Shown here: positions 17,298 through 26,294 of the stretch, in pieces
How the letters are laid out: the number at the start of each line of letters is the position of its first letter
Position numbering within the stretch: position 1 is the first letter of the stretch
Position numbers and translations under genes: made by a program
DNA from: an uncultured Pseudomonadota bacterium
GTDB taxonomy: Bacteria > Pseudomonadota > Gammaproteobacteria > Steroidobacterales > Steroidobacteraceae
Length of the DNA stretch: 59,384 bases
Direction of reading: 5' to 3'
Assembly (NCBI GenBank): GCA_903898785.1
Contig: CAIUGU010000154.1
Span: forward strand, 1-59,384
The notes under the pieces: model-generated
Seen by the model: the letters and a program-made list of their open reading frames with translations, nothing else
Told to the model about the DNA's origin: nothing
Database searches by the model: none

Positions 17298-19028
17298 ATG
17301 CAAGTGTTGGCGGGGCTCTTCGGCAGGCTGGTGCGGAACGCAACCCTGCTGCTCGCCTCGCTGCTCGCCGCCCCGCTAGCCCAGGCTGCGAACGGGCAGG
17401 ACGACTTCCGCATCCTCTATGCAGAGGCCTTCATGCCGTTTCCGGTCCTTGCACAGGCAACGGCAGCACTGAAGGCGGCGGATGACCCGCTGCTGGCCGG
17501 TTTGCGCTTCGATGCCTTCGGCCGCCGTTTCGAGCTGTCCCTGGAACGCAATACCAGGATCATGCGCGATGCGAAGAGCGCAGGCGTCGCATACCGGGGT
17601 TCGATTGCGCCGCTACCCGGCTCCTGGGTCCGGCTGACCCGCACCGGCAACGACCTGCACGGACTGATCTGGGACGGCTCCGAACTGTATGTCATCGAGC
17701 CGGCCCGCGAAGCCCGCGCGTTCCTGGTGAACCCTGCCGAGTACGCCAAGGGCACCAACGTGATCTACCGGTTGAGCAACACCCTGGTGGATCTCGGTCC
17801 CGGGTTCTGCAGTGCCGTGCCGCCCGCCACACAGGACGACGCGGACACCGGCACCGGCCTGTCGACCTTCAAGGCCCTGACCCGCGACCTCAAGTCCCAT
17901 CTGGTCCTGCAGCAGGCAGCGGGTGCCACGCTGACATTGAGCCTGTCAGCGCTGGGCGATGCCAGCTTCCGGCAAAACTACCCGTCAGAAGCCGAAGCAC
18001 ACGATGCCATACTTATCCGTCTCAACAATGTGGACGGGATTTACAGCGCACAGCTCGGCGTCGAGATCAGTATCAGTAGCGTCGAGGTCTACGACGTTGG
18101 TACCGATCCGTTTAGCTCCACCCTCGTGCCGCGCGACTTGCTGGAGGAACTCGGCAGCCACCGCAGCAACAGTGACACCCTGCAAGGCGACGGACTCACG
18201 CACTTATTCACCGGGCGTGACCTCGGCGGCCCGACTGTCGAGACTGTCGGCATCGCCTTCATCGACACGCTGTGCCAACGGCAATATGGCGTCGGTCTCA
18301 CGGAATCGAGCGGCCGCGGCTCGGTCATCGAGTCGCTCATTGCCGCCCACGAAATCGGGCACAACTTCGGCGCATACCATGATGGTAGTCCTGAATGTGC
18401 ATCGACTCTGCCCGACCAGTACATCATGGGCCCCAAGTCCGCAATTGGACGCGATACCTTCTCCCAGTGCAGCATTGAAGCGATGTCTCGGGCGATCGCT
18501 GCAGCAGCATGCATCAACCCGCTGCCGCCAGCCGACGCGGGCGTGCAATTCGCCGCTGCACCGTCCGGCTTGTCACTCGGGCAGACTTTCAGTTGGGCAC
18601 TCACCGTCACGAACTGGGGAGGCCAGCAGGCCGCTGCGGCGAACCTGGAGGTGACTCTGCCGGGGGAAATTTCATTGGTCAGCGCCTCGGTCCCGGGCGG
18701 CATCTGCACCAACGGGGCGGGCACGGTCCAATGTTCGCTAGGAGCCCTCGCGGGCGGCCAAAGCAGGCTTGTCTCCCTCTCGCTCACGGCGGGGGCAACG
18801 GGACTGTTCTCGGTTACCGCGGTGGCATCCGCGACCAACGACATCAATAGCACCAACGACACGGCGACAGCGACGCTGGCGGTAGACACTGCGATGCCCG
18901 GCGCACCTGCAACAGCCAGCGCCACCAGCAACAGCGGGGGCGGCGGTGGGGGTTCGATGGGCCTGCTGATGCTGTCCCTGATCGGACTGCTGGCCCACGC
19001 GCGCCGGCGCCATTTCCGGCCTGCCTGA
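17298..19028 (+). CDS. Secreted M12-type metalloprotease with DUF11-like domain and GlyGly-CTERM tail
   Basis: About 576 residues. A Sec signal peptide ends AAPLAQA. A propeptide-like region (to about residue 190) precedes a reprolysin-type catalytic domain with the zinc site HEIGHNFGAYHD and a Met-turn (YIMG) about 30 residues later. An immunoglobulin-like DUF11-type repeat (about residues 410-540) follows. The C-terminus is a Gly-Ser run, a hydrophobic helix and an Arg cluster (AHARRR), the GlyGly-CTERM signal cut by rhombosortase before type II secretion or surface anchoring. Start ATG 17298 is favoured by AAGGA six bases upstream; ATG 17295 and 17259 are alternatives. The enzyme is likely extracellular or cell-surface. 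Confidence 0.85.
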   Translation: MQVLAGLFGRLVRNATLLLASLLAAPLAQAANGQDDFRILYAEAFMPFPVLAQATAALKAADDPLLAGLRFDAFGRRFELSLERNTRIMRDAKSAGVAYRGSIAPLPGSWVRLTRTGNDLHGLIWDGSELYVIEPAREARAFLVNPAEYAKGTNVIYRLSNTLVDLGPGFCSAVPPATQDDADTGTGLSTFKALTRDLKSHLVLQQAAGATLTLSLSALGDASFRQNYPSEAEAHDAILIRLNNVDGIYSAQLGVEISISSVEVYDVGTDPFSSTLVPRDLLEELGSHRSNSDTLQGDGLTHLFTGRDLGGPTVETVGIAFIDTLCQRQYGVGLTESSGRGSVIESLIAAHEIGHNFGAYHDGSPECASTLPDQYIMGPKSAIGRDTFSQCSIEAMSRAIAAAACINPLPPADAGVQFAAAPSGLSLGQTFSWALTVTNWGGQQAAAANLEVTLPGEISLVSASVPGGICTNGAGTVQCSLGALAGGQSRLVSLSLTAGATGLFSVTAVASATNDINSTNDTATATLAVDTAMPGAPATASATSNSGGGGGGSMGLLMLSLIGLLAHARRRHFRPA

Positions 19029-19191
19029 CATCGGGCGGCCAGGGCGGCGGCGGGTCCGCCGTCTTTTCCCTTGAATCCCTGCGATCCCGACTACACTTAC
19101 AAGGTGCGAAACCCGAATCGAGCGGTCCGACGTGCGTCGCCGCCGCTTGGGGTCGGGCGCAGGGCACACTCCGAAGAAACGCAATCGAGGC

Positions 19192-20130
19192 ATGGACTAC
19201 AAGGACTACTACGAGACGATGGGCGTCCCTCGCAACGCGAGTGCGGACGACATCAAGCGCGCCTACCGGAAACTCGCCCGCAAGTACCACCCCGACGTCA
19301 GCAAGGAAAAGGGGGCAGAGGAAAAGTTCAAGGCGATGCAGGAAGCGTATGAAGTGCTCAAGGATCCGGAGAAGCGCGCCGCCTACGATCGGCTGGGCGC
19401 CAACTGGAAGTCCGGCCAGGAATTCAGGCCACCCCCGGACTGGCAGCGCGAGTACGAATTTTCCTCGGGCCGGCGCGGCGCGGAGGATGCGGGGTTCAGC
19501 GACTTCTTTTCTTCCCTGTTTGGCGAGGGCGGCTTCGGGTCGGCCGGAGGCCGGGCTCGCGGCCGGAGCGGCTTCAGCGCGCCGGGACAGGACCAGACGG
19601 CAGCCATCGACATCAGCCTCGAAGAGGCCTACGCGGGCAGCACGCGGAACATCGAGCTCAGTTCGCCTGAGCGTGGCGGCGAAGCCCCGACACGCACGCT
19701 GAAGGTCACGATCCCCGCAGGCGTCACGGCCGGACAACGCATCCGGCTGGCGGGCCAGGGGGGCCGCGGGATGGGCGGCGGACGTGCCGGCGATCTCTAT
19801 CTCGAGATCGGGCTGCAGAAGCATCCGCATTTCACGCCCGACGGAAAGGACATCCACTTGGTCCTGCCGATCGCGCCGTGGGAGGCTGTATTCGGGGCGA
19901 CGGTCCCGGTACCGACGTTGGGTGGGCGCGTGGAAATGCGCATCCCGAAGGGCGCTCGCGCGGGGCAGCGTCTGCGCCTGAAAGGCAGGGGCCTGCCCGG
20001 CAAGCCGCCGGGAGACCAGTTCATCGAACTCAGGGTCGTGCTGCCACCCGCGGAGTCGCCGCAGGCCATCGCACTGTACGAGCAGATGCAGCGCGAACTG
20101 CCGTTCGATCCCCGCGCTGACCTCGGCTAG
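19192..20130 (+). CDS. cbpA: DnaJ-family co-chaperone CbpA
   Basis: A 312-residue Hsp40 without zinc finger. The J-domain occupies residues 1-70 with the HPD motif in KYHPDVSKE. A Gly/Phe-rich linker with FSDFFSSLFGEGGFG follows, then the two C-terminal substrate-binding domains ending in LKGRGLPGKPPGDQ. This domain order fits CbpA rather than DnaJ. It stimulates DnaK and binds curved DNA in E. coli. Start ATG 19192 begins MDYKDYYE, the normal N-terminus. It converges with the fixJ-like gene, with three bases between the stops. Confidence 0.93.
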   Translation: MDYKDYYETMGVPRNASADDIKRAYRKLARKYHPDVSKEKGAEEKFKAMQEAYEVLKDPEKRAAYDRLGANWKSGQEFRPPPDWQREYEFSSGRRGAEDAGFSDFFSSLFGEGGFGSAGGRARGRSGFSAPGQDQTAAIDISLEEAYAGSTRNIELSSPERGGEAPTRTLKVTIPAGVTAGQRIRLAGQGGRGMGGGRAGDLYLEIGLQKHPHFTPDGKDIHLVLPIAPWEAVFGATVPVPTLGGRVEMRIPKGARAGQRLRLKGRGLPGKPPGDQFIELRVVLPPAESPQAIALYEQMQRELPFDPRADLG

Positions 20131-20133
20131 CGG

Positions 20134-20859
20134 CTAGCCCGCTTCCACGTCGAGCACCATGCGGACCAGGTGGGCGAGCGAGGTCGCGCCCATTTTGTCC
20201 ATGACCCGCGCACGATGAATCTCGACGGTTCGCTGGCTGAGCTTGAGGTCGGTGGCGATCACTTTGTTCGCCCTGCCTTGCACCACGAGTTGCATGACTT
20301 CCAGTTCGCGCGGCGTCAGGCATGCAATCCGCTCACGGATCGCCGCGAGTTCGCTGCGCTCTGCCTGGTTGGCCGCATCCATCGCCAGCGCCTGGCTGAC
20401 GCGGTCCAGGAGGTCGGTGTCCTGGAACGGCTTCAGCAGGAAATCGACGGCGCCTGACCGCATCGCCTCGACCGCCATCGGCACATCACCGTGGCTGGTG
20501 ATGAAGATCACCGGCAGCAGGGCGTCGCGCTCCTTGAGCCGTGCCTGCAGTTCGAGTCCGGACATTTCGGTCATGCGGATATCGAGCACCAAGCACCCCG
20601 GCTGGTCCTGCCGGTAGGCCTCGAGGAATGCGGGCGCCGAGGCAAAGCTCACGACGTTGTGCCCGGCTGCCTTGAGCAGCACCTCCAGCCACTCGCGGAT
20701 GGCGCTGTCGTCGTCGACGACGAAGACCTGGGGAACGGGCGGAGCCGGTTGCGGTTGCGTCACCGGCTCGATTGTAGACTGAATCCCCTCGGACTCCTGA
20801 AGGCGGCCCTCTTCCCCGGGCTCCGGCGCCCCCGACGATGCTTCGTGGCCTGTTCCCAT
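20134..20859 (-). CDS. FixJ-type LuxR-family response regulator, last gene of the cbb3 operon
   Basis: A 241-residue regulator. A 45-residue Pro/Gln/Glu-rich extension precedes the receiver domain: acidic pocket VVDDD, phospho-Asp in LVLDIRMTEM, Lys in LLKPF. The C-terminal LuxR-type HTH contains LTPRELEVMQLVVQG and LSQRTVEIHRARVM. The ribosome site AAGGAAG precedes ATG 20859. It follows the SafE-like gene by 14 bases and so ends the cco cluster. FixJ relatives activate cbb3 genes under low oxygen, normally with a FixL kinase. No kinase is seen beside it, so it is an orphan here, or its partner is elsewhere. Confidence 0.88.
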   Translation of the reverse strand: MGTGHEASSGAPEPGEEGRLQESEGIQSTIEPVTQPQPAPPVPQVFVVDDDSAIREWLEVLLKAAGHNVVSFASAPAFLEAYRQDQPGCLVLDIRMTEMSGLELQARLKERDALLPVIFITSHGDVPMAVEAMRSGAVDFLLKPFQDTDLLDRVSQALAMDAANQAERSELAAIRERIACLTPRELEVMQLVVQGRANKVIATDLKLSQRTVEIHRARVMDKMGATSLAHLVRMVLDVEAG

Positions 20860-20873
20860 GACAGAGGCTTCCT

Positions 20874-21647
20874 TTACGGTGAGGAGTGCACGTGGGCGCT
20901 GCCTGCCGGTGCGTGCGGGGTGACTGCCGAATGGGAGTGGCCCTGCGAGGCGAGCGCCGTCCACACGCCGCAGGCGACGAGGGCCAGTCCCGCGACCGGG
21001 CGTGCCCGCGGGTTCTTGAGCAAACGCGACAGTTGCGACGCCATGAGGCCACTCGTCAGCATGGCGGGCAACGTACCGATGCCAAACGCGAGCAGGGTGG
21101 CGCCGCCCGACACGGGCGTCGCTTGGGCAGCTGCCAGTGCGAGCATGGAGTAGACGAGGCCGCAGGGCAGCCAGCCCCAAAGGAGCCCCGCCCCGAGCGC
21201 AGCAGCTGCGCCGTTGCCGGCAGCCAGCCGACGTGCCGTGGGAGCGAGATACCGCCAGAGCCTGGCGCCGCCCCTTTCGAGGAAGCCGAGGCCGCCTAGA
21301 CCCACCAGCAGGCGCAATCCCATCGCAACGATCACTGCGCCCGTCAGCAGACGCAGCAGCGTCGCGATGCGCAACAGGTCGGGCGCACCGAGCAGCAGGC
21401 TTCCCGCGCCGCCTGCGACGGCTCCCAGCAGCGCATACCCTCCAAGCCGGCCGACGTGATAAAGCGCGACCTGCATGAACGCCCGCGCCGCCGGACTTCG
21501 CGCACCCTCGACGTCGCGACGCGCCTTGCCTCCGTATGCAGCCGCCATGCCGCCGCACATGCCGAAACAGTGCCCGCTCCCGGCGATGCCGGTCGCAAAG
21601 GCAGCCGCAAGCGAAATCACATGCAGCGTTTCCGGGGCCGCATTCAT
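20874..21647 (-). CDS. SafE/TauE-like (UreH-domain) membrane protein of the cbb3 cluster
   Basis: A 257-residue membrane protein with about six helices. Two conserved cysteine motifs, SGHCFGMCGGM in the first helix and WGWLPCGLVYS in the middle, mark the cbb3-associated branch thought to handle copper or assist oxidase assembly. The C-terminus is His-rich (GHSHS and HVHSS), suitable for metal binding. Its start overlaps the ccoS stop by four bases. A true sulfite export role is unlikely in this context; a copper-related role is inference. Confidence 0.87.
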   Translation of the reverse strand: MNAAPETLHVISLAAAFATGIAGSGHCFGMCGGMAAAYGGKARRDVEGARSPAARAFMQVALYHVGRLGGYALLGAVAGGAGSLLLGAPDLLRIATLLRLLTGAVIVAMGLRLLVGLGGLGFLERGGARLWRYLAPTARRLAAGNGAAAALGAGLLWGWLPCGLVYSMLALAAAQATPVSGGATLLAFGIGTLPAMLTSGLMASQLSRLLKNPRARPVAGLALVACGVWTALASQGHSHSAVTPHAPAGSAHVHSSP

Positions 21648-21856
21648 GGCGACGATCCGTGCCTGTCAGCGACAGCCTGTGCATCGGGAATCGTCGCGGC
21701 CGGCACTGCGCAGGGCGCAGCCTCGTCCACCAGCACATCCCAGCCCGGCGAGTCGAGATCGTCGAACTGCCCGGACTCCACGGCCCAGAAAAACCCCCAG
21801 CCGGCGACCAGCACCAGCACCAGCGTCAGCGGAATGAGCATCAGGATGATGTTCAT
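21644..21856 (-). CDS. ccoS: Cytochrome cbb3 oxidase maturation protein CcoS
   Basis: A 70-residue protein with one N-terminal transmembrane helix followed by the family signature FFWAVESGQFDDLDSPGW. CcoS is required for incorporation of cofactors into CcoN. The start overlaps the ccoI stop by four bases (ATGA) and the stop overlaps the next start likewise, showing tight translational coupling. The tail after the signature is slightly longer than usual and Ala-rich. Confidence 0.95.
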   Translation of the reverse strand: MNIILMLIPLTLVLVLVAGWGFFWAVESGQFDDLDSPGWDVLVDEAAPCAVPAATIPDAQAVADRHGSSP

Positions 21857-24381
21857 GAGGCGAACCCGCCGGCTGGCGCGGGCACCGCGTCGGCCTGTAT
21901 GGGCTGCGTCGCTGCAGGCTGTCCCCGATCAGCGTGGACTGGAGCGAGTCGCAAGGCGTTCAGGACCACGAAAATCGAACTCAGCGACATACCGATGGAA
22001 GCGGCCCAGGGCGGCACCATCCCGAGCGCAGCCAGCGGCAGCGCGAGGAAGTTGTAGGCCGCCGCCCACGCGAGATTCTGCCGCATGATCCGGAGCGTGC
22101 GCCGCGCCGTCTCGATGGCCTGAGGCACGGCACCGAGGTCGTCGTTCACGAGCACGAGATCGGCGCTGGCCTGCGCGAGAGCGGATCCGCGTCCCATGGC
22201 AATGGCGACGGCGGCCCCCCTCAGCACGGGCGCGTCATTGATTCCGTCGCCGATCATCAGGACCTTGCGCCCCGCGGCTGCCATGTCACGGCTGCGCTCG
22301 AGCTTGCCGGCCGGCGTCTGCCGTGCAAACCAGTCGTCGATGCGGCAACGCCCGGCAATCGTCGCCACCTTGGCCGCCGCATCACCCGACAGCAGTGCAA
22401 CCGACAGGCCCTGTGCGCGCAAGGCGGCAACCGCATTCGGTGCCTCTGGACGCAGAGCATCCTCAACGTGGAACTCCGCGAGGACGCCGCGCTCGCTGCC
22501 GAGCAGCACGACATCGTCCACCACGCCCGATTCCGTGGAGCCGGGAGACTGCTCGCCCTGCAAGGCCACCACATAGTCGGGCCGACCGATGCGATAGCGC
22601 TGCCCCGACACGAGTCCCTCGACACCGGATCCCGGTTCGACGTGGAGGTCCGTCACGTCCGTCGATGTCGCAGCCGTCATGAACGCGCGAGCCAGCGGAT
22701 GTTCAGAGCCGCGCTCGAGTGCCGCCGCGATGTCGCGACAGGTTGCTTCGTCGATCTCGGCAAGCGTCGTGCAACGCTCGAGCCGCACCACGCCTCGCGT
22801 CAGCGTACCCGTCTTGTCGAAGACCACCGTGTCCGCGCTGGCCAGCGCCTCGATCGCATCCGGCCTGGTCACCAGAATGCCGCGCCGGGCCAGCGCGGCT
22901 GTCGCCGCGCTGATGGCAGCCGGCGTGGCCAGCGACAACGCGCAGGGGCACGTCACGACAAGCACCGCGAGCGTGGCCGCCAGCGCCCGATCCGGATCGA
23001 TCCATAACCAGAGCAGGCCCACGAGCGCGGCGCCGATCAGGATCCGGCTCAGGAACCAGGTCGCCGTACGATCGGCCGCCCTCGCGAGGCGCGGCTTCGC
23101 CGTCTGCGCGCGATCGAGAAGCCGCACGATACCCGAGAGGACGGTTGCCTCGCCGACGGCCGTTACGCGGACTTCGATGGAAGAGTCGAGCAGCAACGCG
23201 CCTGCGATGACGGCGTCGCCCGCGCGACGCATGACCGGCTGCGACTCGCCTGTCAGCAGCGATTCATCGCAGCGGCTGGTCCCGGCGAGCACCTCGCCGT
23301 CGGCAGGCACGCTCTCGCCCGAACGCACCAGGATCCGGTCGCCGACGGCAAGCACCGCCGTCGACACGTCGTCGATGCCGGCTGCGCTGACGCGGTGGGC
23401 AGTGAACGGAGTGAGCCTTGCGAGCGCGTCCGTCACGCTGCTGGTGCGATGACGGGCCACCATCTCGATGTAGCGGCCGAGCGTCAGGAAAAAGATGAAC
23501 ATGGTGACCGAGTCGAAGTACACCTCCCCGTCGCTGCGCAGCGAGTTCACGACGCTCGCCGCAAACGCCAGGACCAGCGCGATGCTCACGGGGACATCCA
23601 TGTTGATGGTGCGCGCACGCAACGCAGCCCGGGCGCTTTGCAGGAAGGGCCAGCCGGCATAGAGAACCACCGGCACCGTCACGAGCATGCTGGCGAGGCG
23701 CAGGTAGGTCTCAAGCGTCGGGTCCATTCCCCGGTAGGCGCCGTAGTAGAGCGCTACGGCGAACATCATGACCTGCATCATGCCGAAGCCGGATACCGCC
23801 AGGCGCTTCAGGCCGGTCCGCCGTTCGTCGCGCACTGCATCCGCTGCCCCTGCCGCACCGACGGGATGGGGCTGGTAGCCGAGCCGCGCGATGCGCTCCA
23901 GCACCGCCGACAGCGGTGTTCTGGCGGTATCGATGACCACCCGCGCTCGCGCAGTGGCCGTATTGACGCGGCAATCAAGCACGCCTGGCAATTGCTGCAC
24001 GGCTCGCTCGATCAGCCAGGAGCAGGCTGCGCATCGCATGCCCGCCAGCGCCAGCATGACGGACTGGCCTTCGCCGTCACGATCCGTATGCCAACGCAGC
24101 AGCGAGGCGGCAACGTCGGGACGATCATAGACGGTCCAGTCAGTACTGCCCGCACGTGGGGTCGCGGTTGCAGCAGCGTCCATGGACGCCGAGGGACCCG
24201 AACGGAAGCGATAGAAATCGGAGAGCCCCGCGCCCGCGATCATTTCCGCGACGGCCTGGCAGCCGGCACAACACACCGACTCCGTCCCGTGCTGCAGGCG
24301 GGCAACGAACACGGCCCCCGGCTGCAACGGCTGCCCGCAGTGGTAGCACTCGCCGGCTGCGGGATGAAGCGGCGCATTCAT
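21853..24381 (-). CDS. ccoI: Copper-exporting P1B-type ATPase for cbb3 assembly (CcoI/FixI)
   Basis: An 842-residue P-type ATPase that delivers copper for the CcoN active site. The N-terminus has a Cys-rich metal-binding region (YHCG at 13-16, CCAGC near 37-41), then an HMA domain with MRCAACS (117-120). Eight helices follow, with the CPCALS metal site. Catalytic motifs are DKTGTLT (phosphorylated Asp), the HP motif in SEHPLARA, and GDGINDAPVL. The long N-terminal extension is typical of FixI/CcoI and distinguishes it from housekeeping CopA. It is coupled to ccoS and lies three bases after ccoH. Confidence 0.95.
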   Translation of the reverse strand: MNAPLHPAAGECYHCGQPLQPGAVFVARLQHGTESVCCAGCQAVAEMIAGAGLSDFYRFRSGPSASMDAAATATPRAGSTDWTVYDRPDVAASLLRWHTDRDGEGQSVMLALAGMRCAACSWLIERAVQQLPGVLDCRVNTATARARVVIDTARTPLSAVLERIARLGYQPHPVGAAGAADAVRDERRTGLKRLAVSGFGMMQVMMFAVALYYGAYRGMDPTLETYLRLASMLVTVPVVLYAGWPFLQSARAALRARTINMDVPVSIALVLAFAASVVNSLRSDGEVYFDSVTMFIFFLTLGRYIEMVARHRTSSVTDALARLTPFTAHRVSAAGIDDVSTAVLAVGDRILVRSGESVPADGEVLAGTSRCDESLLTGESQPVMRRAGDAVIAGALLLDSSIEVRVTAVGEATVLSGIVRLLDRAQTAKPRLARAADRTATWFLSRILIGAALVGLLWLWIDPDRALAATLAVLVVTCPCALSLATPAAISAATAALARRGILVTRPDAIEALASADTVVFDKTGTLTRGVVRLERCTTLAEIDEATCRDIAAALERGSEHPLARAFMTAATSTDVTDLHVEPGSGVEGLVSGQRYRIGRPDYVVALQGEQSPGSTESGVVDDVVLLGSERGVLAEFHVEDALRPEAPNAVAALRAQGLSVALLSGDAAAKVATIAGRCRIDDWFARQTPAGKLERSRDMAAAGRKVLMIGDGINDAPVLRGAAVAIAMGRGSALAQASADLVLVNDDLGAVPQAIETARRTLRIMRQNLAWAAAYNFLALPLAALGMVPPWAASIGMSLSSIFVVLNALRLAPVHADRGQPAATQPIQADAVPAPAGGFAS

Positions 24382-24384
24382 GGG

Positions 24385-24603
24385 CTACTGACCGCAGCCC
24401 GCCCGCCGCGTCGCCAGGGACTCGGCGTCATCGCGCGCCGCAAAGGCATCACGCACATAGTGGCCGCACACTTCGGGATCGGCATGGCGGAAGGCGACGT
24501 AGACGGTTGCGACGCCGCCAATCACCGCAACCGCAGGCGGCAGCATGACGAGCCACGGCCAGACCTGGCGATACCAGGGAATCACTCGGGAGTTCTGCTG
24601 CAT
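24385..24603 (-). CDS. ccoH: Short FixH/CcoH-type assembly protein
   Basis: A 72-residue protein with the FixH-like N-terminal signature PWYRQVWPWLVM, one transmembrane helix, and the DPEVCGHYV region that corresponds to the DPLVVDDYY region of longer family members. It occupies the expected ccoH position between ccoG and ccoI. It is short compared with FixH proteins of about 150 residues, lacks the periplasmic Ig-like domain, and carries two Cys after the helix. The assignment rests on position and the short N-terminal match. Confidence 0.7.
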   Translation of the reverse strand: MQQNSRVIPWYRQVWPWLVMLPPAVAVIGGVATVYVAFRHADPEVCGHYVRDAFAARDDAESLATRRAGCGQ

Positions 24604-24621
24604 GACTTCTCCTGCTCCTGC

Positions 24622-25998
24622 CTACGGAGCGATGAACCGGCTCTCGCCACTCGCCAGCTTCTTGCCGGTCTCGCGGCTCGTAGCCTCGATCTCGATCTCA
24701 TGCCCGCCGCGCAAGGCGTCCGCCTGCATGCGGATGCGCACCGGAAAGCCCTTCACTTCGCCGCCTTCGAGCTGCAGCTCGGTGGTCTCCACCTCCAGCG
24801 ACAGCTCCTCGGGCCCCTCGAGGGTCAGCAGCAAGCGCTGCGGACCGGCATCCTTGTTCAGGATACGGACGGTGTAGACGTTCTCGATCCAGCCGTCGCC
24901 CGTATCGCGATAGAGGGCGTTCCGGTCGCGCAGCACTTCCATCCCGATGGGCGCGCGTGTGGCCACCGCAACGACGAAACCGGCCATGAGGCCGAGCAAC
25001 AGCAATCCGTACACGACGCTACGTGGTCGCAGGATGCGGGTCGGTTTGCCCTCGAGCGCTGCCTGCGTCGAATAGCGGATGAGGCCCTGCGGATAATTCA
25101 TCTTCGCCATCACATCGTCGCAGGCATCGATGCAGGCGGCGCAGGCAATGCACTCGTACTGCAGCCCCTTGCGGATGTCGATCCCCGTCGGGCACACCTG
25201 GACGCACAGCGTGCAATCGATGCAGTCGCCGAGGCCCTTGGCCTTGTAGTCGCTGTCCCGGCCGCGGGCACCGCGCGGCTCGCCGCGTGCGGTGTCGTAG
25301 GAGATGATCAGTGTCTGCCTGTCGAACATCGCGCTCTGGAAGCGGGCGTAAGGACACATGTACTTGCACACCTGCTCCCGCAGGTAGCCGGCGTTGCCGT
25401 AGGTGGCGAAGCCGTAGAAGAGGATCCAGAACGTCTCCCAGGGCCCGAGGGACAGCGTGAACGTCGACGTCACGAGGCCCCTGATCGGCGAGAAGAAGCC
25501 GACGAACGTGAGGCCCGTGAAGAGCGCGAAGCTCACCCAGAGCACTTGCTTCGCCGACTTCCTGGCCAGCTTGTGCAGCGACCAGGGCGCCTTGTCGAGC
25601 TTCATGCGCTGGGAGCGATTGCCTTCCGTCACCCGTTCCATCCACACGAAGACCTCTGTCCACACCGTCTGCGGGCAGGCGAATCCACACCACAGGCGGC
25701 CGGCGACAGCCGTGAAGAAGAAGAGGGAAAGCGCGGCCATGATGAGCAGCCACGTCAGGAAGAAGAAGTCCTGCGGGAAGAACGTCAGGCCGAAGATGTA
25801 AAAGCGCCGGGCCGGCAAGTCGAACAGCACCGCCTGGCGGCCGGACCACTGGATCCACGGCACGATGTAGAACAGGCCGAGCAACACGAAGATCGAGGCC
25901 GTCCGCAACGTGCGAAATCGTCCCTTCACTTCACGCGGATAGACCTTCTGCTGGGCCGCGTACAGGCCGACTCCGGTCTCTCCGGACGGTGCGTTCAT
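24622..25998 (-). CDS. ccoG: Cytochrome c oxidase accessory protein CcoG (RdxA/FixG), polyferredoxin
   Basis: A 458-residue membrane iron-sulfur protein proposed to reduce Cu(II) for the oxidase. After MNAPSGETG come about five helices, the motif WCGFACPQTVWTE, then two ferredoxin-type clusters CIDCTLCVQVCP and CIACAACIDAC, a further helix, and a C-terminal Ig-like domain (TVRILNKD). Start ATG 25998 shares one base with the stop of the upstream 98-residue gene; the frame is open further upstream without homology. Confidence 0.96.
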   Translation of the reverse strand: MNAPSGETGVGLYAAQQKVYPREVKGRFRTLRTASIFVLLGLFYIVPWIQWSGRQAVLFDLPARRFYIFGLTFFPQDFFFLTWLLIMAALSLFFFTAVAGRLWCGFACPQTVWTEVFVWMERVTEGNRSQRMKLDKAPWSLHKLARKSAKQVLWVSFALFTGLTFVGFFSPIRGLVTSTFTLSLGPWETFWILFYGFATYGNAGYLREQVCKYMCPYARFQSAMFDRQTLIISYDTARGEPRGARGRDSDYKAKGLGDCIDCTLCVQVCPTGIDIRKGLQYECIACAACIDACDDVMAKMNYPQGLIRYSTQAALEGKPTRILRPRSVVYGLLLLGLMAGFVVAVATRAPIGMEVLRDRNALYRDTGDGWIENVYTVRILNKDAGPQRLLLTLEGPEELSLEVETTELQLEGGEVKGFPVRIRMQADALRGGHEIEIEATSRETGKKLASGESRFIAP

Positions 25999-26294
25999 CA
26001 GTCGCCCTGCCGTTCGGTGCCGGAGGCTGACGCCGAATGCAGCAGCGCGCTGGTCAGGAAGCCGGCAACCGCGCAGACAAACCAGAAGAAGAAGAATCCG
26101 ATGCCGTAGCCGGTCATGCGGCTTTCCAGCCACCATGGGGGATTGTCGTCGCTCGCGAGCAGGAGCGGATCGAAGGCGGCAAAGAACAGCATTGTCGCAA
26201 GACACGCCGCCAGGAAGGACGACCAGACCACCGCGCCCACATCCTGGCGCAAGCGCGACCAGGGCGCCGGGCGGTCCTCGTCACTCGCGTTCAT
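25998..26294 (-). CDS. 98-residue two-helix membrane protein between ccoP and ccoG
   Basis: Start ATG 26294 lies inside the end of ccoP (14-base overlap) and the stop shares a base with the ccoG start, so translation is tightly coupled within the oxidase operon. The protein has a charged N-terminus, a hydrophobic segment at about 20-40, a loop with DDNPPWWLESRMTGYG, and a second very aromatic helix (FFFFWFVC). I recognise no family. Its position suggests a role in cbb3 assembly or stability. Confidence 0.8.
   Translation of the reverse strand: MNASDEDRPAPWSRLRQDVGAVVWSSFLAACLATMLFFAAFDPLLLASDDNPPWWLESRMTGYGIGFFFFWFVCAVAGFLTSALLHSASASGTERQGD

Noticed and set aside
23395-26109. A 904-codon plus-strand open frame across ccoI and ccoG
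   Set aside because: Antisense to genes with clear catalytic motifs; a consequence of high GC third positions.
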